DNA of 64,000 nucleotides from Rachicladosporium sp. CCFEE 5018 (Eukaryota; Ascomycota; Dothideomycetes; Cladosporiales; Cladosporiaceae): assembly GCA_002077045.2 (NCBI GenBank), contig KZ111154.1:850023-914022 (forward strand), given 5' to 3'. Of the stretch, positions 21,265-32,234 are shown piece by piece; positions within the stretch are counted from its first letter, which is position 1, and the number at the start of each line of letters is the position of its first letter. Made by a program: the position numbers and the translations under genes. A model generated the notes under the pieces. That model saw only the letters and a program-made list of their open reading frames with translations. It was not told the DNA's origin and ran no database searches.

Positions 21265-22074
21265 CTAGTGAGTGGCAGCCGAATAGGCTGCGAGAGCCTT
21301 GCCAGTCGACTATGTAAGATCAGTCCTGCGCGCTCACAAGGCTGCCGGCTGTGGTATCGTTGCGGCGGAGTGGAATGATGGAACGTGAGCTGGAGTTGAA
21401 GTACCGCAGAAATTGCAGACTGACACTACGGTTCGTACAAATTGCTTTTCCTGGTAATCATGATAGCTGAAGAGAAGGCTTCAAGACATGACTGCAAGGA
21501 GCCTAATAGATCTGGGAGATGAGGTGAGCCCTTGCGAGCTGACAGGGTCTGCCGTTCTTAGCGCGATGGGGGCGTTGTGGCGGGCGCAGTAATGCGCCCC
21601 GTTGCATGCATTGAGCGCATCGAGGCGAGTCATACCGGTGGTTTTGTACGACAGGCAAGACAAGCTACTGGCCATAAGAGACCACTTTGTCGATTGTTTC
21701 CTGGTGAGCCCTCGGTCTACGAAGTAAGGGGTTGTAAGGATGACGTCCAATTTTAGATACGACGGCTGACCGGGATACCAGGGCGTCACGTGGCTCTTGC
21801 AAGGAATGACTTCAGCAGTGTCTACCTTAGCTGTAAGAGTGCCGCGGTATTATGCTGCCAGTTTCGATCAAATGCGAGAAACATTTCTATGTGCAAAGGC
21901 GCAGAAACGTAGGAATGGTGTTTCTTTTCTCTCATTCATATGCTATCGTTCATATGCTATCGGTGACCAGTAGTGCAACGGGCGTTTCTATGGTAGCACA
22001 GATGATCGTGCTGCTTTCAAGAAACACCATACGCCCATTTCTTTGCCTTCCACACATAGAAATACTCTTTCATC
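21265..22074. other. GT8 / aldo-keto reductase intergenic region (copy A)
   Basis: About 810 bp, largely unalignable to copy B (53560-54601) beyond the first ~40 bp next to GT8. It should hold the GT8 promoter. The right end carries the MITE-like inverted repeat described separately. A 102-aa reading frame (21481-21789, -) has no counterpart and is not supported as a gene. Confidence 0.45.
21876..22070. mobile_element. MITE-like element with ~50-bp imperfect terminal inverted repeats (copy A only)
   Basis: The left arm 21876-21928 (starts GAGAAACATTTCTATGTG) pairs imperfectly with the right arm 22018-22070 (contains CACACATAGAAATA). Shared blocks are GTGTTTCTT/AAGAAACAC and TTTCTATGTG/CACATAGAAA. 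The core holds two tandem copies of a 14-mer TTCATATGCTATCG (21935-21962). It codes for nothing and is missing at the same place in copy B. It ends within a few bases of the aldo-keto reductase stop codon. The size and structure fit a non-autonomous DNA transposon; no clear target-site duplication was found. Confidence 0.6.
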
Positions 22075-23130
22075 CTACCCGTTCATATTGTCGAGAGGCG
22101 CCTCATGCTTGATCTCCTCCCAGATCGCATCGATAGCCTTGACAGCCTTGTCGCTCAATGGACCATGATCAAGCGTCGACAAGGTCTCCTTCAGCTGCTT
22201 AGTTGAAGAAGCACCGATAATGATCGCATCGCCCTGCTCCGGCTTCAAGGCACTGTTGAACCGCACCCAGCGGTTGGCAAGCTCAGCCCTTGTCACGCCT
22301 TCTTCCTTTGCAGCAGCCTCCCACTTCGCCAGTGCTTCGAGGTACGCTGGACGACTGTACAGACCCGCGTACATCTTACCGATCGGTGTGTCAGGGTTGA
22401 ATCTGCCCTTACCATCTAGGACGTCCTGCTTGGTCTTGGTGAGGAAGCCTCCAGCTACAGGCGAGTAGGCGTAGAACGACATGCCCAGCTTGCGCAAGGT
22501 CGGGAACAGTAGAGTCTCCTGCTTGCGGGCAACAGCGTTGTAGTTGCCCTGGTAGACCGTCGGCACGAAGTCGTATTTGGCCTTGCAGATGTCAAACGCT
22601 TTCTGTACATCCTCGGCGTAGAAGTTCGACAGGCCGAACCGCTTGAAGAAGCCGGCTTTGTAGGCCTCGTTAACGGCTTCTAGGGTCTCCTCGAGAGGGG
22701 TCTCTTTGCTTGGGGAGTGGAGGTACCTTCCACAACTGTCAACACGTGATGAAGGGGCCATTGGAGAGAGAGGATGCACACCAGATGTCGACCTGATCTT
22801 GACCGAGATCCTTCCGGCTCTTCTTGAAGTTCTCAACGATACCCTCCTTGCCGCCGGCGTGCCCGAAGACGCCGTTGGGCGACTTCGTATCGATGATCTT
22901 GCGTCGTCGTCAGCATAAGTAGTAAGTTAACGATAGGCAATGAAGCTTACGAAGCGTGAGCCACCTTTAGTCTTGCCAATCAGCTCCTCGCTGCCGGCGT
23001 ACAGCGTGGCTGTGTCAAGGATCTTGACCTTGTGCGACTCCAAAATCCCGTAGATCTCTTCAACAGCTTCGACTGTGTCGAAACCGCGGCCGAAGCCACC
23101 GGTACCGAAGGCGATCTTGATGCCGGACAT
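22075..23130 (-). CDS. Aldo-keto reductase (AKR7-like), copy A
   Basis: NADPH-dependent reductase of aldehydes, closest in style to the aflatoxin-aldehyde reductase branch. Exons on the minus strand are 23130..22951, 22897..22782 and 22726..22075, with introns of 53 and 55 nt; total 315 aa. Visible family features are FGTGGFGRGFDT near the start, ILDTATLYAGSE with the catalytic Asp and Tyr, VDIWYLHSPSKETPLEETL with the His, and the late IIIGASSTKQLKETL cofactor segment. It is read toward GT8. The stop codon is adjacent to the inverted-repeat element, so that element probably lies in its 3' UTR. Confidence 0.92.
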
Positions 23131-24177
23131 GATTGTATGAGTAGTTGGAATGTGGTGTTGGCCAGATGTCCGGCGACGCTTGATATTGGATGTATAGACT
23201 GGCAGTTGAAGTAATCTTAGATGACAAGGTATGACCTACCTTATACTTATCTGAAGCAGTAATGCCGTCTTACGATGTCTGAATTGCATTATTCAGCAGT
23301 GCCATCATAACGTTGGAGGAAGGCGCGGGGCATGCAAGCACGCTACCTTTCCCAGACTGCCTTTTCTAGACAAAGGCGCGAAATGTGACATAGTAAGTTC
23401 AAAGTCTCCGATTTCTCAGGCACACGGTACTGCGCGCGCATTGTAGTGCCGTGGCCGCTCCAGAGTGGAGTGATTGTTGTTCAAGGTAAAGGAGGACAAG
23501 CATTTCACAAGGCGCCGGCTGACGCAATTGTGCGACGTGTGCATTCATCAGACTGCCCACTTCACACTCATCCTCACCATGCATCTTCACTCTCATACCG
23601 TCAGTGCAAGGAATTTCTGCCCAAAGCTGCATGGTTTTGGAGCGCGGGACTACTTCTGATTGACGTTTCCCGTGCTGCTCGATCTGTCGAAGGGCCCAGG
23701 GACAGCATTCCAGTCCATCCTCAGGTCTTTGTGATGGCAACGATAGCCATGCGCAACAGCGCTGACGCGTACGCCACCTTGTACGAGCTCTCGAAACACG
23801 AGCCTGCCAGGGCTACACGTACAACCGCGACAGTGCCGTCGGCACTTACCTGTACGAGTTGCGTACCTGCGTAGGGCTGTGGAGAACCCATTTGACTACC
23901 GTGAAGCGGTACGAAAACTTGGTGTATGGCGCAGCAACATCTCTAGAGGGTGTGTGAGTGAATGGCCCCGTAAGACCGCATGGGTCGCATGGTGTCACAT
24001 GTTGAGACAGCATTCCATATGTCTTCAATTGCTCCTGATTCTCGTTGACTGGATGACTTTCCTTCTCCTTCGCACCTTCCTCTGTTCTCCACCTATTGCT
24101 GTCAATACCCTCGCTTTTACCATCAAGCACACAAGACTGTAACTCGACCTCCACTTCGACAGCGGATCCCACTCAAG
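23131..24177. promoter_or_regulatory. Divergent region, aldo-keto reductase / GH16 (copy A)
   Basis: About 1,050 bp between divergent starts. It aligns to 55657-56696 with moderate divergence and indels. No reading frame is preserved between copies. It should contain both promoters. Confidence 0.5.
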
Positions 24178-25433
24178 ATGCACTCTGGACTGGCACTAGC
24201 GGCGGCCTCGCTGGCGATTCTGCCTTCAGTACTGTGCCAAACGTTCACCACTTGCGATCCAACGAAGAAGACCTGCCCAGATGATCCTGGTCTCAACGCC
24301 GACTCCCTCGATGCAGACTTCACACACGGCTCAGGCGCAAATTCAAGCTTTTCGGCTGCAGCGTACACCACACTTACCTACGGCGATAATGGAGCTGAGT
24401 TCACCATCGCCAAGCAGGGCCAGGCGCCGACAATCCAGAGCAAGTGAGTAGCTATAGAGCCTGATGACCGTCATAGCCTCGCTAATTCATCAAGCTTCTA
24501 CATTTTCTTCGGCATGATCTCGGTGACCATGCGCGCGGCTCCTGGAGTAGGCATCGTTTCGTCGGTGGTTCTCCAATCCGACGATCTTGATGAAATCGAC
24601 TGGGAGTGGCTCGGCGGCAACTCTGCAACAGTCGAGACCAACTACTTCGGCAAGGGCAACACCACAGTCTACGACCGCGCGATCTACTATCCTGTTTCGG
24701 ACCCGCAAAATAACTTCCACACGTATGCGATTGATTGGACTGCGGACAGGATCCAGTGGATCATCGATGGAACTGTCGTGAGGACGCTGCAGTACGGAGA
24801 CGCAAATGAAGGAAATAATTATCCGCAAACACCCATGATACTGAAGATGGGCAATTGGGCTGGTGGCGGTGAGGGTCAGCCGGAAGGAACTATCGAGTGG
24901 GCGGGTGGCAAGACGGACTTCAGCAAAGCGCCGTTTACGATGTGTATGCAATACACCTAATCGTCCGTGGCCGGAAATTACTGACGAGTATCGCAGACGT
25001 CAAGAACGTGCAGATCACGAACTACTACCCAGCTTCTTCCTACTCCTTCACCGATAAATCTGGCACTTGGCAAAGTATCAAGGTCAACACGGATGCGTCC
25101 TCCGGCAGCAATAGCTCGAACTTGACCATGTCATCGAGCACATCTAGCTCTTCGACCACGGCTAGCGTCGCGCCGCTCGACCAGAACACTGGTGCAGCTG
25201 TAGCAGTCACTTCGACAGGCGAGAGCTACAGTGTGAATACTGCGTCAGTGTTAGCGCTAAACTCCGGAAGTGCGGTGGTGGCTACCACGCAGGTCCCTGC
25301 GGCGACCGCGAGTGGGAGTCCGACGCACAGTGGGAGTCAGTCGACGCAGACAGGCAGCTCAGGGGCAGGGAGACTCGGTATTGGTACCTTGACGTTGCTA
25401 ATAACCGTAGGATTGGGCTTCTGGGTGTTGTAG
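24178..25433 (+). CDS. GPI-anchored GH16 transglycosylase, Crh1/Utr2-like, copy A
   Basis: Cell-wall enzyme that links chitin to beta-glucan. Exons are 24178..24443, 24495..24943 and 24997..25433; total 383 aa. A signal peptide (about residues 1-20) precedes a Cys-rich start (CDPTKKTCPDDPG). The GH16 catalytic motif is DEIDWEWLGG with E122, D124 and E126. Downstream is NNFHTYAIDWTADRIQWIIDG, typical of the fold. After the catalytic domain comes a Ser/Thr-rich stalk and a hydrophobic C-terminus (LTLLITVGLGFWVL) that fits GPI anchoring. Structure is identical in copy B. Confidence 0.95.
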
Positions 25434-27475
25434 GCAATGAGCGACAGTGAAATGGTCATCAGTTGCACGCTATGAAGTCTACACCTCTCCTCCACCAAAC
25501 CTACCATCCGGCTGCTGTCTCCGACTGATGAGAGATTTTCAAGGTTCAAGACCAGCTTGTGATGAACCGTTTGCCCCTCACGGCCGATCTGCTTTGTCTA
25601 CGTGCTCACCATTGCGTGGCTGCCATCTCTTCAACGTGTGCACTCATGCCGTGCAGCATCCTCGGTGATGACAGTGCGCCACGCGATTGACATATTGTCG
25701 ACCGTTGCGTGTCTAGACCCTCACTCCACGCGAGTAAGAACAGATGCGGATCACGTCCGCACTCCAGCCATCTGTCTCTGCAGCACCAATTTCGCGCGAA
25801 GTTCGCAAGACCGCGCTTCCCCGTCCCACCGTAGCCTCTCGCCTAGTCGCACACACATGCATCCGAGAACCTGGACGCTCAACCGTCCTGCCGTGACGCT
25901 GCCCACCGCATGAGAGTGTTCAGAATTGCGTAATTGACAGTGCACAGCTGCACAGCATCAAGCCCTAGCACATGTCGCGCAAGGAAAGATGAAACATTGA
26001 AATCTGGTAGCTTGACTTTCTGGCTGTCATCGGCTGGAGCAGAGTTTCGGCAGCGTTGTCGCCGAACGGATCTGAATATAGCTCAGTGGCGCATCGGGGA
26101 TGTGGAGCTACGCTTGACATCTGGGCTGATCTGGATCTCGGGATTGTCACATTGGAATTGCAGGAGACGGTCGCATTGTCGGGGCGAAGAGAATGAGATG
26201 GACGGGAAATCAGGAGTTCATAGGTCTGGGGTGTGCGCAAATGTCGTGCCACCTGGCGAGCCGGGGTGCCGCATGAGTCGCTGAAGAGAGAGACAGGTTG
26301 ACGTGGGGTAGTGCTTTCCCTCCGAGGCTCTCAATGGCGCGAGCGAGGGCAAGTGCAGGTGATGTGATAGCAAGCGTCTGTCTCGACATCACTCGTGTGG
26401 TGTCTCGTCTCAGCAACCTCATCGCTCCCATTATCTGCATAACATCGACTTGGCGGCAGTCATCAGGGCCAAGAGTCAAGGATCTGCCTGCCGAGCCGTG
26501 AAGTGGTGATCGAGTGGCTTGACGACAACGTGGGCAGCAAGCGCTAGAGCGAGGGACACCCGAATTTACCGCGGTCACCTTTCTCCACCCACGTTGATCA
26601 TCCCCCTTCAGCACCACTTCCACTAACACTGCACCGCCGGCTACACTGCTATACACCTCACCCGTGACCTTTTCCGCCTCCGCAATAACCGGAGAGAGCG
26701 CACTCATCACAAGCGCTCGGCTGTAGGTCCGGTGGTACACACGCAAGGGCAACAAAGCCCGGTCCACGACTTGTACGCCATTCGATCTCGGATGACCCAA
26801 CCAACACTTCACGCTGCCCGCCAACTTACGAAGCTCTGTCGGCCAACCACACGTCTCTCTTTATTCAACCACCCGCTGACTGGACACGCGCCCTTTTGAC
26901 CTTCGACACGCGCTGCCTTGCGACTCGCACCTGCGCAACCTGCTGCACAAAGCCGCGCACTGAAATCCGCTTCACGTGGCACCACCATTGCTCCTGCAGC
27001 TATCTGGACATTGTCGCCATCTCGGAACAGTGTCTACTCAGATCCTCTCTCTTACCACCAATCCAATTGATTCATCACTATTCCTCTCGCTGGTCTGGAG
27101 GCTTAACTCGCTATTTTCGAACCTCTGCTCGGCGCGACCGCTGCAGCCTCATCCCCATTCATCCAAAACTCGGCGCGCTGCCCTCGTGCGACCCGCAGCA
27201 TCTGTGCGCGTCCTGCTCCCACCCTTCGTCGCAACAATTGCAACCATTGCAACACGATATCCCATCTGTCTGGTTATTCTCCGAATCTGAGGGGTGCGAC
27301 AAACCCCGCAAAACCACGCACCACGCTGCACTACTTCAGGCCGCCAATCTATTTCGCAGGGGTGTTGCACACTGTCTCTCTGCCCTACTGAGTGCTTAAC
27401 AGTGGTGGTGTCGTCTGCTCCCATTACGGTCGATACTCAATATTTCATTGTTGCGCTCAACAGACTACTTACGCA
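25434..27475. promoter_or_regulatory. GH16 / bHLH intergenic region, long bHLH 5' flank (copy A)
   Basis: About 2 kb with no supported gene. It is highly similar to 57953-59992. A 204-aa minus-strand frame (26210-26824) is open in both copies, but the differences are nearly all amino-acid changing. The last ~600 bp are pyrimidine-rich and read like a long 5' leader of the bHLH gene. A long regulated promoter and leader is the simplest reading. Confidence 0.5.
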
Positions 27476-28540
27476 ATGGCGTCGCAAGCTACGCAACAGC
27501 AACAGGGTTTGCCCTGGATCACGAGTCTCACCAATGGCTTGCCTCCTCCGACAGCTCAGCAACGATCACCGAAAGATCTTCCTACTGGCGAGCAGCTTCG
27601 TGACTCCGGTACGTGGCCGCATCCGCAAAGCAAGCGTGAGTTTCCTGTATTCCTATCAGCCTCGCAATATAGGTTGTTGGCAGCACCTCCGGCGCGACAC
27701 TGTCACTGCACTGTCGCAGCTATGGTGTGTTGCGACGCTCGCTGCGCAACTATGGGCTTTGCAATGGTGCTTTCATCGCCTCGAGCTTGCCTTTCCCACT
27801 TCTCATCACACTCTGAAACCATTGACTGTCAAGGCTTCACGATGAGAGCACACACACTGACCTAACATTACAGACAACTCTACCAACAGCCAAGGTCTTC
27901 ATGTCCGTACGCTCTTGAACCCCGATGACTCGCCCCCTCGGAACTCGATACCAAACACACCACAGTCAGCTCGTATACCCAATTCGGCACACTCGGTAGG
28001 ATCACAGCTGCCATCGATCAACCAGGGCTTCCAGGACAATCGCCATAGAGGCAGCGTCGACTACCCGGGCACTTTGGACTCGAGGCGAAGCAGCGTCGAC
28101 AGCAGGATGCATCAAACCTTCAACAATCTGTACATCAACAACCCAGCATCTCCGTACGAGAGCGCGAACCCATCACAGGTCTCACTGGCTGCTAGTCTGC
28201 GACGGCCGAATGGTGGGCCAATGTCACCTCTCAGTGCTCGCTCAAGCATGAGGGGATTGCCTCCCACGCGTCAAGCACCTCCTATCATGCCCATCGTACG
28301 AGGCTCTGGTGCTCCCAATCCTACAGCAGCGAAGCCTACAGTCGGTCATGCATGGGCTTTCCCAGAAGAGGCAATTCCGGAGGAGCGACACGCGGGCTCT
28401 GATAGTGGCGAGTCAAGCGTGGGAGTATCGCGTACGAATAGCTTTGCGGCATCGTCCATACGTAGCAGCATCTTCTCAACGGACTCGCAGATGCCTCATG
28501 GGCAGCGGAGGTTTGACGATGACCCGACTACGCACCATCA
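27476..28540 (+). CDS. bHLH transcription factor, copy A (3' end lost in gap)
   Basis: Exon 1 is 27476..27635 and exon 2 runs from 27874 into the N gap. The intron is long for this genome (238 nt). Two donors in the same phase are possible; I chose GTGAGT at 27636 over GTACGT upstream. The visible protein is Ser/Pro/Asn-rich (LLNPDDSPPRNSIPNTPQSARI) and lacks the bHLH domain itself, which in copy B lies beyond the point where this copy stops. Exon 2 differs from copy B by about one base in 660. Confidence 0.85.
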
Positions 28541-28640
28541 NNNNNNNNNNNNNNNNNNNNNNNNNNNNNNNNNNNNNNNNNNNNNNNNNNNNNNNNNNNN
28601 NNNNNNNNNNNNNNNNNNNNNNNNNNNNNNNNNNNNNNNN
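28541..28640. other. Assembly gap (100 N) joining copy A to the copy B contig
   Basis: The left side ends inside the bHLH gene (+). The right side starts inside an unrelated membrane-protein gene (-). Both frames run into the gap, so at least one gene end on each side is missing and the true distance is unknown. This is the only connection between the two copies. Confidence 0.9.
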
Positions 28641-29475
28641 TCTCCTCGGCGCCGTTACTCACGACACTGTTCCAAGCGAACGCCAGTGCTGCGCCGATGA
28701 GAGCCAGAATGAAAAGGTACTTCGGCAGACTCCTCCTCAGTTCTCGGAGTCGCTGTCGAGCGATCGTCACATCCTCATTTGTTTCGAGGGTAAGGCGAGC
28801 CCGTTGCGTCTCGCCAGTCACCCGCGCCCATAATCGTCCAGTGTAGTGCACCATCGGGCTAACAAGCATCGACATCAATGCCCAGATCGTCCAGGACACA
28901 CCTCCCATAACAATCGCTCTCCCAGCTCTCCAGATCCCAATTACAGTCCAAGCCATCGAGTAGAGGACCCACCACATGATCTCACCCAAAGTCGGCACCC
29001 AGAAGCCCAGCCCATGCCACTCAAGCTGGTACTCCCGTCCCAGGACCCTCCTGATCAACATGTTCGTGATCGGCAAGCCCATTTGTAGCTCGAACCCCAC
29101 AAGAGCATACAGCGTCACGAACACGCCGCCCCATAGCAAGAAAGCCTTCCGATCAATCTCCAGCCCCTGAATCCAGTTCCCAACAGCCTCTGCCGTCGCC
29201 GTCGGGGTCGCGAAACTCCGATGTCGAGGCGCATCATGCCCGTCCAGCCAGTCCGCCCAGGTCAACGTAGCGCCAGCATCATTGGCAGTCTCTGTCACTC
29301 GATCAGGGGCCTCGGCTATGGCTGTGGTGACGACGTTGCCAATATCATTTGTGGTCCGAGTGACGCCGCCCCAGCTTCGCAGGCGGTCTTTGAGAGCTGC
29401 TAGGCCGCCTTCGCGGGTAGCGAAAACGGATTCATAGGCGAGCTGCCGGGCGTTGCGTAGGGTGTCCTCGTCCAT
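28641..29475 (-). CDS. Predicted multi-pass membrane protein (C-terminus in gap)
   Basis: 278 codons visible from the ATG at 29475; the 3' end is in the gap. Not recognised. The N-terminal ~110 residues are soluble (MDEDTLRNARQLAYESVFAT). Hydrophobic segments follow: AFLLWGGVFVTLYALVGFEL, a Trp-rich pair around IMWWVLYSMAWTVIGIW and VSWTIWALMSMLVSPMV, and near the gap YLFILALIGAALAFAWNSV. A basic, charged stretch (ARQRLRELRRSLPK) precedes the last helix. It has no copy in the first half of the window, since that region would lie left of position 1. Function unknown. Confidence 0.75.
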
Positions 29476-29910
29476 GGTTATATCTCGCGTTTCAGGTGTT
29501 TGTCACAGTCGACCAGGCCAGCTGGAACATCGTGAGAGTGACACAGAGCATGTTGTATATTTTTCATTGTTTGATTGCTTTGTGTGACTGTATGCTTGGG
29601 TCAAATATACAGTCAGATGCAAGAGATGGCCGGATCCGGGAGAGGGAGAAAAGTACGTGGAAAATCGCCATTGTTCTATTGTGTAGCATACTCTGGTCTC
29701 GGGACCTATTGTTGAAGTGTGAGGAAATGCATTGATGAACCCTCGAGGCGAAGTGTGATACAATGCAAGGTATCACTATGATGTCGCCCACCTTATGTCA
29801 TAGCAAGAACATGCTTCATGAAGGTGCTTGCGTGCAAAATTCGTCATGTGACGGTGGCAAAGGTAAACTTTCAAGGGCTTTTCGCACTTAAGCTAAGGGT
29901 GGACTCCAGC
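29476..29910. other. Intergenic region, membrane protein / SDR
   Basis: About 435 bp, A/T-richer than its surroundings, between two minus-strand genes. It should hold the membrane-protein promoter. No gene seen. Confidence 0.4.
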
Positions 29911-31082
29911 CTACGTAACAGCCGGCTGAGCCAATGTTGCACCTGGAGTATTCATTAGCGATGATCGGTCCCCTGATGGCACTCGCCTCCATAAATTGAA
30001 ACAACTCACCTCCATCCGGGTACAGTATCTGCTCATTATAGAACACTCCTCCCGGCCCAGCCAGGAACAGTATACTCGCAGCCATATCGCTGTCATGTCC
30101 TCCCCTACCAGCAGGATTGCCGATCTTGCTAGACAGCTCGCTTTTGTTACCCTCGTCGCTTTCTCCCGTCGTCATCTCTGAGGGGAAGATCCCAGGTGCT
30201 ATTGTGTTTACCCTAACCTTCGTATCCTTGAACGTCGTCGCTAGCATGCGCGAAAGGTGTGTCGACGCAGCTTTCGAGGATGCGTAAGCGAACTGTCCGT
30301 TGGAGCTGCCTTTCATGGCGCCACTGATGGACGATACGTTCACCACCGAAGATGTGTAGCCCGGAGTAGCGGAGGTGCCTTTGGCAAGCAGCGGTAGGAG
30401 CGCCATGGCGGTGAAGAATTGGCCCATTACGTTGGTTCGGTAGGTCTCAAGCCATTGGTCGTCGGTGGACTTGAGGAAGTGCTGAGAGACGGCTTCGGCG
30501 GAGGACATGTCAGGTTGACCGTTGGCGGCTAGACAACGTTAGTACGACTGCTGGACATCTTGGTGCTTCCAGCACGCGTGCATACTGACAGAACTTCGTA
30601 TCGTCATCTCGCGCAATGCCCGCATTATTCACCAGCAACTGAATTCCTCTTGGCTCTTTCTCGCCCAAATCCTTCGCCAGCTTGATCGCGCCGTCCCTAC
30701 TGCTCACGTCGCCGGCCAAAGCATGCAGACTGCCGGAGCCAGTGTTGTACTTTTCCACGGTTTGCTTGAGCACCTCCTCACGGCGCCCGGTAATATATAC
30801 TTTGGCGCCGTTGCTCACAAGAGCTTGCGTGATCATGAGGCCAATGCCTGTGCCACCTCCTGTTACCACTGCAGTGACGTGGGAAACGTCGAAGAGGGCG
30901 CTCCTGTTGAGCTCATCGTTGGTGCGTTGGGCTGAGGTGGAGTCAGCGTCACCCTGCTTGGAAGAAATCGATGACTTACAAGACATATTGGCGCGTTGTA
31001 GAGTGACGAAACCAGCGCGTGAAGTCACTCTTGGTAGTGGACGAGATGAACAGGACGCAGTGCGAGAGAAAAGAGAGAGCAT
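29911..31082 (-). CDS. Short-chain dehydrogenase/reductase, copy B (complete)
   Basis: Exons on the minus strand are 31082..30590, 30528..30010 and 29942..29911; total 347 aa. The last exon is only 32 nt. Splicing it in gives the family-typical end YPDGGATLAQPAVT, whereas reading through gives an unrelated tail. Motifs are TGGGTGIG (residues 74-81, cofactor), NNAG, NVSSISG with the catalytic Ser, and YASSK (YxxxK). The Arg/Ser-rich N-terminus may be a mitochondrial presequence. Substrate unknown. Confidence 0.92.
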
Positions 31083-31736
31083 AACAGAAAACGGAGCTAT
31101 GCAATACAAGAAGACCTCGTACTTCACTCTACTCGCCTCTCCACCATTGGCATTGGAAGCTTCAGGCGCGTCCAGTCGACTTCACCTCATGGTGACGTTG
31201 CGGTGTTGACGGTCAACGTCATGACGAGCGGAGGCGCTCGATGCTGCTCCGCGCGTGGAAGGCACAATGTCCTGCCCTGACTGTATATTTGATTAACGGG
31301 ACTTGCCGATCTTGAGTGGATGTCTGTAGTGCGAGATGTGATCGAAGCATCCTGTTTCGACTACCTACGCAGGAAGACGCAGTCGATAGCCTGGCGGTCC
31401 GTGCATCGGCGCGTTCTCGACATGGTACCTCAAGTCATTGTTGTACTTCTACGGCAACCATGTCGAGACCTGCGGTGATATGCGGCTCAGGCACAGCATG
31501 CATATATCAGCGAGAACTCCTTGATATACCTACGGGGTGCAGGACAGCATGAGGTGTAGAGCTGTGTGGCCAAGCAGCATCGCGCTGCTCAGCCCCAGGC
31601 AACTTTCCTTTCCATAAAGGTACCATAATTTACTTACTCTGGAGACGTCAAGTTACGATGTCCGACTCCTGCAGCTCGTAGATCTTGACTACTGAAGATG
31701 TAGGAGTGCGCCGTGACACTAAGCCGCTGCTCATCG
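31083..31736. promoter_or_regulatory. Divergent region, SDR / NACHT remnant (copy B)
   Basis: About 650 bp, the counterpart of 621-1304 but with low identity and several indels. It contains the SDR promoter. The other side now drives only a broken gene. Confidence 0.45.
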
Positions 31737-32110
31737 ATGGCTGACCCAGTCTCGAGCACCGGCCTGGTGCTTCAAGTAGGCGTACTATTGAAGCACCTTG
31801 TCGAATATGGCAAAGCTGTCAAGGGTGCCCAAGGCGAGATTGGAAGGCTCCGGACCGAGACATATGCGCTCAGGAGTATCCTACGAGACATTGAGACTGC
31901 ACAAGAGAACGCAGGAAAGCGTCCACTAAAGCGTGAGCTAAGCGAGACGTTGACTACAGCATCCTCCCTTTCGGCGAGTTGGCACAGAAGCTCGATGGCA
32001 CGAAACATCGCAAAGTCAAGTCCCTGGTCTGGCCATTCGAGAAGGCAGGATGTAATGAGATGCTTGGCAAACTAGAGAATGGCGTTAAAGGACAACATTG
32101 AAATGTTCCC
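31737..32110 (+). pseudogene. Truncated HeLo-like/NACHT gene remnant (copy B)
   Basis: Starts MADPVSSTGLVLQVGVLLKH and follows the copy A NACHT protein for about 80 codons at roughly 87% nucleotide identity. A 1-bp deletion near 31965 then shifts the frame (GELA becomes SASWHR). About 30 codons further the match jumps over an internal deletion and soon ends. No NTPase domain remains. Homology stops shortly before the inverted block begins (about 32186). A decayed orthologue of the gene at 1305-3536. Confidence 0.85.
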
Positions 32111-32234
32111 AATCGGTGGTCTGTGCGCTTTCAGAGCTACGTGAGAAGAAGATCGCGACGAGGCAGTAGCGCGGAAGAAGCTGTCGAGTACATATACAAA
32201 CCCCTATGCTTTTCTACCACTCCATCAAATCTAC

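Larger units (their letters stand above)
1..28540 (+). repeat. Copy A of the duplicated ~30 kb region
   Basis: Nearly every gene here reappears in the second half of the window with the same exon structure. Position 1 (inside an SDR gene) matches 30463, and the last base before the N gap (inside a bHLH gene) matches about 61057. Order agrees except for the PEX5-RRM-STT3 block, which is inverted in the other copy. Identity runs from about 85% in parts of ELMO to over 99% in bHLH exon 2. The copy is cut by the window edge on the left and by a gap on the right. It could be a homeologous segment, a haplotype or a real tandem duplication. Confidence 0.95.

Noticed and set aside
21481..21789. 102-aa minus-strand frame upstream of the inverted repeat
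   Set aside because: Absent from copy B, no domain, and in a fast-diverging spacer.
26070..26140. TAGCTCAGT-like string suggestive of a tRNA D-arm (also near 8045)
   Set aside because: No B-box GGTTCGA at the right distance and no cloverleaf could be drawn.
26210..26824. 204-aa minus-strand frame open in both copies (58729-59343)
   Set aside because: Substitutions between copies are almost entirely non-silent, there is no family match, and it lies in the probable promoter/leader of the bHLH gene.
31713..32075. Apparent 120-aa complete protein at the NACHT remnant
   Set aside because: Comparison with copy A shows a 1-bp deletion that shifts the frame, so the last ~40 residues are out-of-frame translation.
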